The notes under the pieces were generated by a model that worked only from the letters and a program-made list of their open reading frames with translations, had not been told where the DNA came from and did no database searches. The position numbers and the translations under genes are program-made. Positions 53,033-62,345 of a stretch of 64,000 nucleotides of DNA are shown here, one piece after another. Within the stretch, counting starts at the first letter, position 1. Each line of letters starts with the position of its first letter. The DNA is from Chloroflexota bacterium (GTDB lineage: Bacteria; Chloroflexota; Anaerolineae; Promineifilales; Promineifilaceae). Where the stretch lies: NCBI GenBank assembly GCA_014584575.1, contig JACTMP010000022.1:1-64000 (forward strand), read 5' to 3'.

Positions 53033-55072
53033 ATGCACGCTCTGGCTACGGACGAGGTTCGCCTCAAACGCCTGTTGTGGGGGATCATCCTGGTCTGGAT
53101 TATGACCAATGGGGCTTTCGCCTTCGTGCGCCACCAGCGGTTTAACTCCACCGCCTACGACCTGGCGATTTATAGCCAGGTGCTTTGGAACACGGCATTT
53201 GGTGAATTTTTTGCCAGTACGATTGAGATCAGCCACAGTTATTTAGGCGACCATGTGCAGCCCATTCTGCTCTTGTTAGCGCCGTTTTATTATGTGTGGG
53301 CGGATGCCCGGATATTGCTGTTGATTCAGAGCGTGGTGTTGGGGGTCACGGCCGTGCCCGTTTACGCCATCGCCCGTCAGCGCCAGTTACCGCCCTGGTT
53401 GTCTCTCCTCTTTGCCTTCATCTATTTGCTCTTTCCGGCTGTCATTTTCATCAACCGCTACGACTTTCACCCCATCATCTTTGCCATTCCCTTTTTGCTG
53501 CTGGCCTATCTGGAGATACAAAAAGAGCGGTATCGCCGCGCCACGCTGTGGGCTTTTCTGGCAATGATCAGCAACGATGAGATTGGTCTGACGCTGGTGC
53601 CACTGGGACTGTATCTGGCGCTGGTCAAAAAACAGCGGTTATTAGGCAGCGTGTGGGCTATCATCGGTCTGGGCTGGGCTTTAGCCACCCAACTGCTCAT
53701 CATCCCCTATTTCCGCCCGGATACCGTCAATGACACCATGTGGCGCTACTTCTGGCTTGGCCCCGACGCCGCCAGCCAACTGCGTACCTTGTTCACCCAG
53801 CCGGGCATGGTCTGGCAACATATCAGCCAGGACCCGCTGCGCCAGCAATACCTCTTGCGCCTGTTCCTGCCGGTGGGCTACCTGGCGCTGCTCTCACCCC
53901 TGGCTTTGTTCGCGGCTGCCCCCGCCATAGCCTACAATCTGCTCTCGGACATCCCCAGCCAACACTCCATCTACTTTCAATACGCCGCCCCCATCATTCC
54001 TTTTGTGTTGATTGGGGCCATCGAGGCCACAGCCTGGTTACATCGCCGGTATGCGGTGGCCTGGCTGCGCTGGTTTGTGCCGGCCTGGTTGCTGGCAGGG
54101 CTGGCGCTGGCCTGGGCGCTGGATAACCCGTTCACTAAACAAGTGACGGAACCATACTTTCCGGTTTATACCGTGCAGCGGTTGGTGGATCAGCAGGCGT
54201 CGGCTACGGCCGTGCAACTCATACCACCCGAAGCCTCTGTCGCCGGTATGATGACCTACCTGCCCCACCTCTCCGAACGGCCCATTGTTCACCTCTTTTA
54301 TGATCGCCTGCGGCTGGAGCAGTGGCCTTATGGTTTTCCGCCAACGGAGTATGCCCTGCTCAATCTGAGCGATATGCGCTATTGGGTCAACCCGCGTCTC
54401 TTTTATGCTCAGGTGGAGACGGCGATTGGGCATCTGGGGTATGAGGCGGTCTATTTTGACCAGGACGTGGCGGTTTTGTCGCCACTCGCGGCAGCCCAAC
54501 CGGCAACGGGCGCGGTGTTGCAGCGGGTGATTGAGTTGCAGGAAGCAGGTGGCAAATACGCGCCCACCGCCCCGGAGACACTGACCTGGATGGGCCAACA
54601 GTGGGTGACGGACAGTTTGTCGGACACGGCCGTGCCCCACCCCATTCACTTTGCCCAAGACATTACCCTGCGTGGGTATGCCCTGTCACGCCCGCCGCTC
54701 TCGCCCGGCCGTCCCCTCTGCGCCACGCTCTACTGGCAGGCGGAAACCCCGGCGTCTGTGCCCTATACCGTGTTCCTGCACTTTGTGGATGAAACAGGAT
54801 ACGTCCATGCCCAACGCGACGGGCAGCCCACCTTTGGCTTTTACCCCATGACCGCCTGGTCGCCCGGCGAAGTGGTGGGTGATCTGCACTGTTTCCGGCT
54901 GCCGGAAGGGCTGGCGGCGGGCGACTACGCCATCAACGTGGGATTATACGACTCCCAAAGCGGCGAAAGGCTGCCCATCCTGGACGAAACACCCCAACCG
55001 GCTCCCGGCGCGGCCCACCTGATCACTGTCACCATTTCGCCCTGGCAGCCCTATCAAGAAGCCGGCGATTAA
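53033..55072 (+). CDS. DUF2079-family membrane protein with C-terminal beta domain
   Basis: A 679-residue protein with about ten membrane helices. The first part (FNSTAYDLAIYSQVLWNTAFGEFF) is the DUF2079 signature, a GT-C-like family of unknown activity. The last 130 residues form an extracytoplasmic beta domain similar in order and words to the neighbour's (VFLHFVDETG, GDYAINVGLYDSQSGERL versus VFVHLLNETG, GEYSLRAGLYLRETGERL). The two genes are divergent with 79 bp between. ATG at 53033 is preferred to a TTG at 53015. Confidence 0.82.
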   Translation: MHALATDEVRLKRLLWGIILVWIMTNGAFAFVRHQRFNSTAYDLAIYSQVLWNTAFGEFFASTIEISHSYLGDHVQPILLLLAPFYYVWADARILLLIQSVVLGVTAVPVYAIARQRQLPPWLSLLFAFIYLLFPAVIFINRYDFHPIIFAIPFLLLAYLEIQKERYRRATLWAFLAMISNDEIGLTLVPLGLYLALVKKQRLLGSVWAIIGLGWALATQLLIIPYFRPDTVNDTMWRYFWLGPDAASQLRTLFTQPGMVWQHISQDPLRQQYLLRLFLPVGYLALLSPLALFAAAPAIAYNLLSDIPSQHSIYFQYAAPIIPFVLIGAIEATAWLHRRYAVAWLRWFVPAWLLAGLALAWALDNPFTKQVTEPYFPVYTVQRLVDQQASATAVQLIPPEASVAGMMTYLPHLSERPIVHLFYDRLRLEQWPYGFPPTEYALLNLSDMRYWVNPRLFYAQVETAIGHLGYEAVYFDQDVAVLSPLAAAQPATGAVLQRVIELQEAGGKYAPTAPETLTWMGQQWVTDSLSDTAVPHPIHFAQDITLRGYALSRPPLSPGRPLCATLYWQAETPASVPYTVFLHFVDETGYVHAQRDGQPTFGFYPMTAWSPGEVVGDLHCFRLPEGLAAGDYAINVGLYDSQSGERLPILDETPQPAPGAAHLITVTISPWQPYQEAGD

Positions 55073-55176
55073 AATCGCGCCTACACAGAGCAAAGCCGAC
55101 CTTCGTCGGCTAAGACCAGTCGGCGAAGGCCGACTTTGCCTTTTGTTGGTGCAGATTTATCTGCCGCCACAAGCCG
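55062..55176. repeat. 110-bp nested palindromic repeat, copy 2
   Basis: Nearly identical to 18168-18286 over 110 bp, in the same orientation. It begins inside the last codons and stop of the DUF2079 gene (GCCGGCGATTAA). Confidence 0.85.
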
Positions 55177-55208
55177 AATTGAGAATTGCTGCCGCCCTCA
55201 AAATTGGC

Positions 55209-55237
55209 TTGACACGGCCGTACTCCCATGCTACCAT
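55209..55237 (+). promoter_or_regulatory. Promoter of the trp T-box operon
   Basis: TTGACA at 55209-55214, a 17-nt spacer and TACCAT at 55232-55237. The spacer includes an ACGGCCGT octamer. Transcription would start near 55244, just before the T-box leader. Confidence 0.7.
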
Positions 55238-55243
55238 CCCGCC

Positions 55244-55637
55244 CAACTTAACAACCAACGACGTTGAACTGGAATAGTACCCAACAAAGCGAGTTTTAGA
55301 GAGTCAACCACTCTGGTGCAAGGTTGATAACAGCGCAGTTGGCGAATGGGCCAGGGAGTTGCTCTGATGAACCGTTTGTGAGGCACTGAAGTGCCCACTA
55401 CAAACAAATTAGCCAGAGCCGGAGTTGCCACCGTTATCAGGGCAAAGCCTTTTATTGCAGAAGGCAACATGAGTGAAGCTGGCTAACAAACTCGACGCGC
55501 TTTCATCGGCGCGTTTTTGTTTTAGCCCGGTGATTCATCACCGGGACAGCTTAAACAGGGTGGCACCGCGGGAGATGTTGATTCAGACGCTCTCGTCCCT
55601 TAGGCGAAGATAGTTTCGCCTGGGACGAGAGCGTTTT
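55244..55637 (+). promoter_or_regulatory. T-box riboswitch, tRNA-Trp specific
   Basis: The T-box sequence AGGGTGGCACCGCG lies at 55557-55570 and is followed by a strong terminator (55587-55637) that competes with the antiterminator. In stem I, AGTA (55276-55279) and GAA-TGG (55344-55349) match the loop-E/specifier arrangement, and the specifier codon is TGG for tryptophan. Uncharged tRNA-Trp would pair and permit read-through into trpB2. An extra hairpin with a T run lies near 55490-55517. Confidence 0.92.
55587..55637 (+). terminator. T-box terminator
   Basis: A long stem (ACGCTCTCGTCCC...GGGACGAGAGCG, with inner TTAGGCGAA/TTTCGCCT) followed by a T run. It includes the complement of the T-box antiterminator region. 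Confidence 0.9.
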
Positions 55638-55645
55638 TTATTTCT

Positions 55646-55672
55646 GTAACGCGAACTGCCAGTTCGCGTTAC
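55646..55672. repeat. GTAACGCGAACTG palindrome upstream of trpB2
   Basis: A perfect 13-bp inverted repeat around a single C, between the T-box terminator and the trpB2 ribosome binding site. Confidence 0.8.
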
Positions 55673-55684
55673 ATGGAGGATGAA

Positions 55685-57052
55685 ATGACCGAAACAACCA
55701 AATATCAGTTAGACGAAAGCAAACTACCCAAGGCCTGGTACAACATCAACGCCGACATGCCGGTGCCGCCGCAGCCGGTGTTGCATCCGGGCACGAAGGA
55801 ACCAGTAACGCCGGACTTTCTGGGGGTGCTGTTCCCCATGAGCCTGATCCTGCAAGAGATCAGCACGGAACGGTACATTGAAATTCCGGAACCGGTACGC
55901 GAAATTTACAAACTGTGGCGGCCCACGCCCCTGTTCCGCGCCCACCGACTGGAAAAGGCGCTGGATACCCCCGCGCACATCTACTACAAATATGAAGGCG
56001 TCAGCCCGGTGGGGTCGCATAAGCCGAACACGGCCGTGCCCCAAGCCTTCTTCAACAAGGAAGCGGGCACCAAAGCCCTGACCACCGAAACCGGCGCCGG
56101 ACAGTGGGGGTCGGCGCTGGCCATGGCCTGTAACTTTTTTGGTCTGGATTTGGAGGTGTATATGGTGAAGGTGAGCTACCACCAGAAGCCGTACCGCCGC
56201 ATCATCATGCAGACCTTTGGCGCGGAGGTGTATGCCAGCCCGACGGACAGGACGCAGTACGGCCGTGCCTTGCTGGCCCAAGACCCCGACTCTCCCGGCT
56301 CGTTGGGCATCGCCATTTCCGAAGCCGTAGAAGTGGCCGCAACCTCTGGCGGCGCGAAAAAGTACAGCCTGGGGTCAGTACTGAACCACGTCCTCATGCA
56401 CCAGACCGTTATTGGTCTGGAAGCGTTGGAGCAGATGGCTATGGCCGGTGAATACCCCGATGTGGTCATTGGCTGCGCGGGTGGCGGTTCCAACTTTGCC
56501 GGCTTCACCTTCCCCTTCATCCGCGAGAATCTGAGCAACGGCCAGAAAACGCGGGTCATCGCGGCCGAACCGGCCTCCTGCCCGACGATGACACGGGGCA
56601 CGTACACCTTTGACTTTGGCGATACGGCCGCCATGGCCCCCATCGTCAAGATGCACACCCTGGGCCACACCTTTGTGCCGCCGGGCATCCATGCCGGTGG
56701 GCTGCGCTATCACGGCATGTCGCCGCAGGTGAGCGCGTTGGTGGACGCTGGCTACATTGAGGCCCGCGCCGTGCAGCAGTTGGCCACGTTTGACGCGGCC
56801 ACCATCTTTGCCCGCGCCGAAGGCATCATCCCCGCGCCGGAATCGTCTCACGCGGTGCGCGTAGCCATTGACGAGGCGCTGGCCTGCAAGGAATCGGGTG
56901 AGAAGAAAGTGATCGCCTTCAACCTGTCCGGGCACGGCCACTTTGACATGATGGCCTACCAGGCATACTTCAATGGCGAACTGGAAGATTACGAATATCC
57001 GGCGGCGGCCATTGCGGACGCGATGAGCCATTTGCCGGAGGTGGGTAATTAG
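55685..57052 (+). CDS. trpB: Tryptophan synthase beta subunit, TrpB2 type
   Basis: A 455-residue PLP enzyme, long-branch TrpB2 type (N-terminal extension beyond the 400 residues of TrpB1). The PLP lysine is Lys113 (GSHKPNTA), and the Gly-rich phosphate loop is GCAGGGSN. It makes tryptophan from indole (or indole glycerol phosphate with TrpA) and serine. The ATG at 55685 has GGAGG 5 nt upstream, so the earlier ATG (55673) is unlikely. TrpA is absent nearby. It heads the T-box-controlled unit. Confidence 0.95.
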   Translation: MTETTKYQLDESKLPKAWYNINADMPVPPQPVLHPGTKEPVTPDFLGVLFPMSLILQEISTERYIEIPEPVREIYKLWRPTPLFRAHRLEKALDTPAHIYYKYEGVSPVGSHKPNTAVPQAFFNKEAGTKALTTETGAGQWGSALAMACNFFGLDLEVYMVKVSYHQKPYRRIIMQTFGAEVYASPTDRTQYGRALLAQDPDSPGSLGIAISEAVEVAATSGGAKKYSLGSVLNHVLMHQTVIGLEALEQMAMAGEYPDVVIGCAGGGSNFAGFTFPFIRENLSNGQKTRVIAAEPASCPTMTRGTYTFDFGDTAAMAPIVKMHTLGHTFVPPGIHAGGLRYHGMSPQVSALVDAGYIEARAVQQLATFDAATIFARAEGIIPAPESSHAVRVAIDEALACKESGEKKVIAFNLSGHGHFDMMAYQAYFNGELEDYEYPAAAIADAMSHLPEVGN

Positions 57053-57112
57053 GAATTATGAATTATGAAGGAAAGACCCATTTCATAATTCATAATTCCT
57101 AATTCATAATTT
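57047..57112. repeat. ATTCATA-family inverted heptamer repeat
   Basis: AATTAGGAATTATGAATTATGAAGG pairs with TTCATAATTCATAATTCCTAATTCATAATT, with 7-bp units. It begins at the trpB2 stop (TAG) and ends 4 nt before the trpE ATG, so it fills the whole gap and leaves no ribosome binding site. Confidence 0.9.
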
Positions 57113-57116
57113 TGAT

Positions 57117-58619
57117 ATGGATACAGTATATACACCAACCTTAGCAGCATTCCGAGAACTGGCGGCGGGGCCGGCGAATTTGATTCCGGTGTACCGGGAG
57201 TTTGCCGCCGATTTGGAGACGCCGGTTTCGGTCTATTTGAAGTTGATGGAGCAGTTTGGCCCTTCCTTTCTGCTGGAATCGGTGGAAGGGGGCGAACAGG
57301 TGGGGCGGTACTCCTTTGTGGGCGTCAATCCACGGGGGTTGATTTCGCTCAAAGGGCGCACGGTGACGGCCAACGGCGAAAGTCGCTCCCTGGCCGATGG
57401 CGAGGACATTTTACATGTGGTCAAGGCGGAGATGGGCCAGTTCAAACCTGCCGACCTGCCCGGTTTGCCCCGCTTTCAGGGGGGGGCAGTGGGCTACCTG
57501 GGGTATGATGTGGTGCGCTTTTTTGAGCGGCTGCCGGACACGGCAACCCCAACTCTGGACATCCCCGACGCCATCTTCCTGCTGGCCGATACGCTGGTCG
57601 TCTTTGACCATGCCCGCCACCGGCTGCTGATCCTGGCGAACGCCCGTGTGAATGGGGATGTGGAAGCGGCGTATGTGGAGGCGATTCAGATGATTGAGCG
57701 GGTGAGTGAACGGTTGTTACGGCCGTTGCCCGCCATCCCTGGTCTGCGTTATCACCGTTCGCGTCATGGGAATGGGCATCAATTGAGCAGCAACATGGAA
57801 CAGTCCCGCTACGAGGAGATGGTGCGCCAGGCCAAAGAGTACATAGCCGCTGGCGACATCTTCCAGGTGGTGCTCAGCCAGCGCTTCAGCCGCCAGACCA
57901 GCGCCCACCCCTTCGCCATTTACCGCGCCCTGCGCATGTTGAACCCCTCACCCTACATGTTCTACTTCGACTTTGGCGAACTGGATTTACAGGTGATTGG
58001 TGCGTCGCCGGAAATTCATGTGCGGCTGGAAGATGGCACCGCCACCGTGCGCCCCATCGCCGGCACGCGCTGGCGCGGCCAGACGCCCGAGGAGGACCTG
58101 GCCCTGGAAGCGGAACTGCTGGCCGACCCCAAAGAGCGCGCCGAACACGTCATGCTGGTAGACCTGGGCCGGAACGACATCGGCCGTGTCAGCGAATATG
58201 GCAGCGTGAAGGTCAGCGACCTGATGACGATTGAGCGGTACAGCCATGTCATGCACATCGTCAGCCACGTCACCGGGCGGATCAAGCCGGGCATGGATGC
58301 CTTTGACCTGATGCGGGCCACGTTTCCGGCGGGCACGGTCAGCGGCGCACCCAAAGTGCGGGCGATGGAGATCATCGAGGAACTGGAAGGAGAACGGCGC
58401 GGCCTGTATGCGGGCGCAGTCGGCTACTTCAGCTACGATGGCAGTATGGATACCTGCATCGCCATCCGCACGATGGTCATGCAGGACGACACCATCTACG
58501 TGCAGGCCGGCGCCGGCATCGTCGCCGACAGTGACCCGACCAGCGAGTATCAGGAATCATTCAACAAAGCCCGCGCCCTGCTGGTGGCCGTGGATAAGGC
58601 GGAGCAGGGGATTTTATAA
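57117..58619 (+). CDS. trpE: Anthranilate synthase component I
   Basis: A 500-residue chorismate-using enzyme. It has the C-terminal chorismate-binding domain with IAGTRWRGQ, ELLADPKERAEHVMLVDLGRND, FPAGTVSGAPK and AGAGIVADSDP. It makes anthranilate with the TrpG glutaminase. It lies in the T-box unit with trpB2, trpS and trpG. It has an N-terminal LLES feedback-type segment (SFLLESVEGG). No ribosome binding site is visible after the repeat. Confidence 0.95.
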   Translation: MDTVYTPTLAAFRELAAGPANLIPVYREFAADLETPVSVYLKLMEQFGPSFLLESVEGGEQVGRYSFVGVNPRGLISLKGRTVTANGESRSLADGEDILHVVKAEMGQFKPADLPGLPRFQGGAVGYLGYDVVRFFERLPDTATPTLDIPDAIFLLADTLVVFDHARHRLLILANARVNGDVEAAYVEAIQMIERVSERLLRPLPAIPGLRYHRSRHGNGHQLSSNMEQSRYEEMVRQAKEYIAAGDIFQVVLSQRFSRQTSAHPFAIYRALRMLNPSPYMFYFDFGELDLQVIGASPEIHVRLEDGTATVRPIAGTRWRGQTPEEDLALEAELLADPKERAEHVMLVDLGRNDIGRVSEYGSVKVSDLMTIERYSHVMHIVSHVTGRIKPGMDAFDLMRATFPAGTVSGAPKVRAMEIIEELEGERRGLYAGAVGYFSYDGSMDTCIAIRTMVMQDDTIYVQAGAGIVADSDPTSEYQESFNKARALLVAVDKAEQGIL

Positions 58620-58622
58620 TTG

Positions 58623-58645
58623 TTCGTAGTAGGCGATTTATCGCC
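58623..58645. repeat. GTAGTAGGCGATTTATCGCC arm
   Basis: One arm of the palindrome found complete at 59866-59913. It lies directly after the trpE stop. Confidence 0.65.
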
Positions 58646-58695
58646 CTCTGATGGCGCTAATGAAGATTAACTTTTAATTCGGTAATAGGCAGATT

Positions 58696-58784
58696 GTCAT
58701 TCCGAGCGCAGTCTTCGGAGCGAGGAATCTCTATGCATCGGTCATTTTAAGTGTAAGGGATTCCTCGGAAGACCTCGGAATGAC
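58696..58784. repeat. GTCATTCCGAG inverted repeat
   Basis: GTCATTCCGAGCGCAGTCTTCGGAGCGAGGAATCTC and GGGATTCCTCGGAAGACCTCGGAATGAC form a long hairpin. A shorter copy is at 60549-60608. This word is a known widespread intergenic repeat in several phyla. Confidence 0.85.
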
Positions 58785-58855
58785 ATGTTTTTATTGCTGG
58801 TTATTTCTTTAACTTTCATAAGTGCTACTACAAACGAGAGAACGAGAGAGTAATT

Positions 58856-59869
58856 ATGACTAAAAAACGTGTATTTAGCGGCATCCAACCAACCGGGAAT
58901 GTGCATTTGGGCAATTACCTGGGGTCTTACAAAAATTGGGTGGCGAAACAGGATGAGAAGGTAAATTTCTTTTGTGTGGTGGATTTGCACAGTCTGACGG
59001 TGCCGCAAGTCCCGGAACAACTGCGCCAGGAAACGCTGTCTATGGCGGCCATTTTATTGGCATCAGGCTTAGACCCGGACAAGTGTACGATCTTTGTGCA
59101 GAGCCATGTGACCGCCCATGCCGAAGGGTGCTGGCTGCTGAACTGCATCACGCCGCTGGGTTGGCTGCAACGCATGACCCAGTTCAAGGACAAGTCCGCC
59201 CGGCAAGAGAGTGTGCTCACCGGCCTGCTCGATTACCCGGTGCTGATGGCCGGGGACATCATTTTTTATGATGCCCATGAGGTGCCGGTGGGTGAAGACC
59301 AGAAGCAGCATGTGGAACTGGCGCGGGACATCGCCCAACGCTTTAACAGCCTGTACGAAGAGGAGTTCTTCGTTATTCCGCAGCCAGTGATCCCGGAAGT
59401 GGGGGCGCGGGTGATGGCCCTGGATAACCCGGCGGTGAAGATGTCCAAGAGCATGGCGCATGTGCGCGGCCATGCGGTGCGCTTTCTGGATGAGCCGGAT
59501 GAGATCATGCGCTCGTTCAAACGGGCGGTGACGGATTCGGGGCGTGAGATTCGCTTTTCGGATGACCCGGAAAAGGCGGGCGTGAACAACCTGCTGGAAA
59601 TCTACCAGGCGTTGACGGGCAAGAGCCAGGCGGAAGTGGAGGCGGATTTTGCCAACGCGCGGGGGTATGGCGACCTGAAGGTGCGGGTGGCGGAGGTGAC
59701 GATTGAGACGTTACGGCCGATCCAACAACGCTACCATCAGCTAATGGCCGACCCGGCGGAGTTGGGGCAGATTTTGGCGAAAGGGGCGATGCAGGCGACG
59801 GCCGTGTCCCAACCCAAAGTGGACCGCATGAAAGAGATGATGGGGCTGGTGCTGCCCACTCGTTTGTAG
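58856..59869 (+). CDS. trpS: Tryptophanyl-tRNA synthetase
   Basis: A 337-residue class I synthetase with the HIGH-like motif [13 protein letters not shown] near residue 12 and KMSKS (VKMSKSMAH). It charges tRNA-Trp in the cytosol. Being in the T-box unit, it is probably induced when charging falls. Weak GAGAGAG precedes the ATG. The stop codon lies inside the palindrome 59866-59913. Confidence 0.96.
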   Translation: MTKKRVFSGIQPTGNVHLGNYLGSYKNWVAKQDEKVNFFCVVDLHSLTVPQVPEQLRQETLSMAAILLASGLDPDKCTIFVQSHVTAHAEGCWLLNCITPLGWLQRMTQFKDKSARQESVLTGLLDYPVLMAGDIIFYDAHEVPVGEDQKQHVELARDIAQRFNSLYEEEFFVIPQPVIPEVGARVMALDNPAVKMSKSMAHVRGHAVRFLDEPDEIMRSFKRAVTDSGREIRFSDDPEKAGVNNLLEIYQALTGKSQAEVEADFANARGYGDLKVRVAEVTIETLRPIQQRYHQLMADPAELGQILAKGAMQATAVSQPKVDRMKEMMGLVLPTRL

Positions 59870-59913
59870 TAGGCGATTTATCGCCATCTTACGGCGATAA
59901 ATCGCCTACTACG
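59866..59913. repeat. GTAGTAGGCGATTTATCGCC palindrome
   Basis: 20-bp arms, GTAGTAGGCGATTTATCGCC and GGCGATAAATCGCCTACTAC, around ATCTTAC. It overlaps the trpS stop codon. Confidence 0.9.
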
Positions 59914-59928
59914 AACAGGGAGAGAAAG

Positions 59929-60492
59929 ATGATTATTGTCATAGATAACTACGATTCATTCACCTACAACCTGGTGCAATATCTGGGTGAGTTGGGGCAG
60001 GAGATTTGTGTGTATCGCAATGACCAGGTGACGGTGGAGGAGGTGCGGGCGATGCAGCCGGATCACATCGTCATCAGTCCGGGGCCGGGCGATCCGCACG
60101 ATGGCGGCATTTCCCTGGATTTGCTGCGCGAACTGGGGCCAACAACGCCGATTTTCGGCGTCTGCCTGGGGCACCAGTGTATCGGTGAGGCGTTTGGCGG
60201 GCAGGTGGTGCGGGCGCCGCGCCTGATGCACGGCAAAACGTCGCGGGTGTACCACAACAGTGAAGGGCTGTTTAACGGCATCCCCAGCCCGTTCCAGGCG
60301 ACGCGCTACCATTCGCTGATTGTGCAGGAGCCGCTGCCGGATTGCCTGGAGGTGACGGCGTTTACCAGCCAGGGTGAGGTGATGGGCGTGCGGCATAAAG
60401 AGTATCCGGTGGTGGGGGTGCAGTTCCACCCGGAGAGCATCCTGACGGAGTATGGGAGGCGGATATTGCAGAATTTTTTAGACGGCCGTTAG
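59929..60492 (+). CDS. trpG: Anthranilate synthase component II (glutamine amidotransferase)
   Basis: A 187-residue class I glutaminase. It has Cys79 (GVCLGHQ), His167 and Glu169 (QFHPES), the complete catalytic triad. It supplies ammonia to TrpE; such subunits can also serve PabA roles. AGGGAGAGAAAG precedes the ATG. It ends the trp unit; its last codons contain an ACGGCCGT octamer (DGR). Confidence 0.95.
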   Translation: MIIVIDNYDSFTYNLVQYLGELGQEICVYRNDQVTVEEVRAMQPDHIVISPGPGDPHDGGISLDLLRELGPTTPIFGVCLGHQCIGEAFGGQVVRAPRLMHGKTSRVYHNSEGLFNGIPSPFQATRYHSLIVQEPLPDCLEVTAFTSQGEVMGVRHKEYPVVGVQFHPESILTEYGRRILQNFLDGR

Positions 60493-60496
60493 GAAT

Positions 60497-60540
60497 GGGA
60501 CGCGGACAAACGCGGATGAACGCGGATGAACACGGATAAA
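60497..60540. repeat. GAACGCGGAT tandem repeat
   Basis: A 10-bp word, GAACGCGGAT, in three near-perfect copies with partial copies on both sides. There is no inverted arm nearby. Confidence 0.75.
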
Positions 60541-60548
60541 GAAAATTG

Positions 60549-60608
60549 TGTCATTCCGAGGCCTTCCGAGGAATCCCTACGTGTGGTCAATTAGTAGGGA
60601 TTCCTCGC
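60549..60608. repeat. GTCATTCCGAG repeat, short copy
   Basis: GTCATTCCGAGGCCTTCCGAGGAATCCCTACG and CGTGTGG...TAGGGATTCCTCG. It is a truncated copy of the element at 58696. Confidence 0.7.
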
Positions 60609-60625
60609 CACTATTTGGAGATGTG

Positions 60626-61315
60626 ATGACAGTGGTTTTAGAGAATGTGGTACCCTGGGGACGGTCGTTGGCGGAGTATCGGGGGATGTTTGCGTTGACG
60701 GCCGTAGACGAAGGGCGGCGGATTTTGGGCTGTGCGGATGGGCCGGCGAGTTTTAATGCAGAGATGACGGCACGGGGCACGGCCGTACGCTCCATTGACC
60801 CGCTCTATCAGTTCAGTGCCGCCCAAATTGAGCAGCGCGTTCACGAGGCGTATCCGCTGATTATGAACCAGGTGCGGCAAACGATGGCTGATTATGTGTG
60901 GACAACCATCCCGTCGCCGGAACGGTTGGCGGAGATACGGATGGCGGCGATGCGTCGCTTTTTGCAGGATTATGAGACTGGGAGGGCGGACGGCCGTTAC
61001 CAACCCATTTCCCTGCCCCATTTGCCCTTTGCCGACGGGGAATTTGGGCTGGCGTTGTGTTCGCATTTCCTCTTTTTATACAGCGAGCAGTTGTCGTTGG
61101 ATTTTCACGTCACGGCCGTGCGCGAGATGGTGCGTGTGGCCGGGGAAGTGCGCATTTTCCCGCTGCTGGATTTGAACTGCCGGGAGTCGGTTCATTTACG
61201 GCCGTTGCTGGAAATAATGAAAGGGGAGGGGATGACGGCCGTGATCGAAACCGTCAATTACGAATTCCAACGCGGCGGCAACCAATTGCTGCGGCTAAGT
61301 CAGGACGGAATATGA
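60626..61315 (+). CDS. SAM-dependent methyltransferase-like protein
   Basis: A 229-residue protein with the Rossmann-like SAM-binding segment ILGCADGPASFNAE (about residues 31-44) and a later DPLYQF-type acidic motif. The pattern resembles class I methyltransferases seen in Chloroflexi and cyanobacteria; the substrate is unknown. The ATG at 60626 has TTGGAG 5 nt upstream. The longer frame begins inside the 60549 repeat and is not supported. Confidence 0.8.
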   Translation: MTVVLENVVPWGRSLAEYRGMFALTAVDEGRRILGCADGPASFNAEMTARGTAVRSIDPLYQFSAAQIEQRVHEAYPLIMNQVRQTMADYVWTTIPSPERLAEIRMAAMRRFLQDYETGRADGRYQPISLPHLPFADGEFGLALCSHFLFLYSEQLSLDFHVTAVREMVRVAGEVRIFPLLDLNCRESVHLRPLLEIMKGEGMTAVIETVNYEFQRGGNQLLRLSQDGI

Positions 61316-61394
61316 ATCGTATTGCGCTTTGCGTATAACATACTATGATCCGTCCCATGTTTTTTGCGCAGGTTCACGCGCAGGAGGATAGCTG

Positions 61395-61814
61395 ATGAGT
61401 TACCAGCAAGTAACCATTCTATTACCAGAAAGGGTGTACCGGCAGGTCGAGAAACTGTCACAGGTGAAACAGCGATCGGTGGCTGATGAAGTAGTGGCGG
61501 TCGTGACGGCCGCGCTGCCTGAGCCGGAAGCCTTGCCGGAGGCATTGCAAGCGGAATTGAGCCAGCTTGATCAGTTCAGTGATGAGGAATTATGGCACGC
61601 CGCCAGGATGATTGCGCCCGTCGAGAAAACAGAGCGGATGCAATTGTTGGTAGAAAAGCAGCAGTTAGAAGGGCTGACGGCCGTAGAACAAGAAGAAGCT
61701 GCCTTGTTATCCCAGTTTTTCAACCGAATCATGCTGGTGCGGGCGAAAGCGGCCGTTTTGTTGCAGGCGCGGGGATATGATATTAGCTCCCTGCTGGACG
61801 ATTCCAACCCATAG
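61395..61814 (+). CDS. Small helical protein upstream of the HNH gene
   Basis: A 139-residue protein of helical character. The N-terminal part (VTILLPERVYRQVEKLSQVKQRS) resembles a ribbon-helix-helix-like DNA-binding strand and helix. GGAGGATAGCTG is a good ribosome binding site. Its stop is directly adjacent to the HNH start (TAGATG), so the two are a cassette, possibly with antitoxin or regulatory function. Confidence 0.72.
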   Translation: MSYQQVTILLPERVYRQVEKLSQVKQRSVADEVVAVVTAALPEPEALPEALQAELSQLDQFSDEELWHAARMIAPVEKTERMQLLVEKQQLEGLTAVEQEEAALLSQFFNRIMLVRAKAAVLLQARGYDISSLLDDSNP

Positions 61815-62240
61815 ATGAGCACCATTCCGCCAGCCCTTCAGGCACAGGTCATTGCACAGTCAAACGGCCGTTGCAGCTATTGCCAGAGCCAGCAGCGCGT
61901 GATGGGCGTCACATTAACCGTAGACCATATCATTCCCCAATCATTGGGCGGCGAAACTGTTTTGGAGAACCTGTGCCTGGCCTGTTGGGACTGTAATCTG
62001 GCAAAACATGATCGGGTGACGGCCGTTGATCCCCAAACTGGCAACGTTGCGCGTCTTTACCACCCTCTCCAACAGCAATGGACAGACCATTTTCGTTGGG
62101 ATGAAAATGGGGTCATGGTTCTGGGCTTGACGCCGACCGGACGGGCGACCATTGCAGCTCTTAAACTAAATCGGCTACAACTGCTTGAGTCACGCCGATA
62201 TTGGGCGTCTGTTGGTTGGCATCCCCCGACCGACAATTGA
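61815..62240 (+). CDS. HNH endonuclease
   Basis: A 141-residue HNH nuclease. It has the zinc Cys pairs CSYC and CWDC, the DHIIPQSLGG core and NLAKHD. HNH endonucleases cut DNA and may work in restriction, repair or mobile functions. It follows the helical partner with no gap. A palindrome follows it. This type of pair is widespread in cyanobacteria as I recall. Confidence 0.88.
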   Translation: MSTIPPALQAQVIAQSNGRCSYCQSQQRVMGVTLTVDHIIPQSLGGETVLENLCLACWDCNLAKHDRVTAVDPQTGNVARLYHPLQQQWTDHFRWDENGVMVLGLTPTGRATIAALKLNRLQLLESRRYWASVGWHPPTDN

Positions 62241-62262
62241 TTAACCTGATGATCTATTTCCA

Positions 62263-62321
62263 ACGCAGAGACGTAGAGGCGCGGAGAGGTTTTCTCTGCG
62301 TCTCTTCGCCTCCGCGTTAAA
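62263..62321. repeat. AACGCAGAGAC palindromic repeat
   Basis: AACGCAGAGACGTAGAGGCGCGGAGAGG pairs with CCTCCGCG and TCTCTGCGTCTC after a TTTT loop, in the gap between the HNH and the protease genes. The word is common in intergenic repeats of several phyla. Confidence 0.75.
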
Positions 62322-62345
62322 TATCCCACTACACGAGGTAATGTA

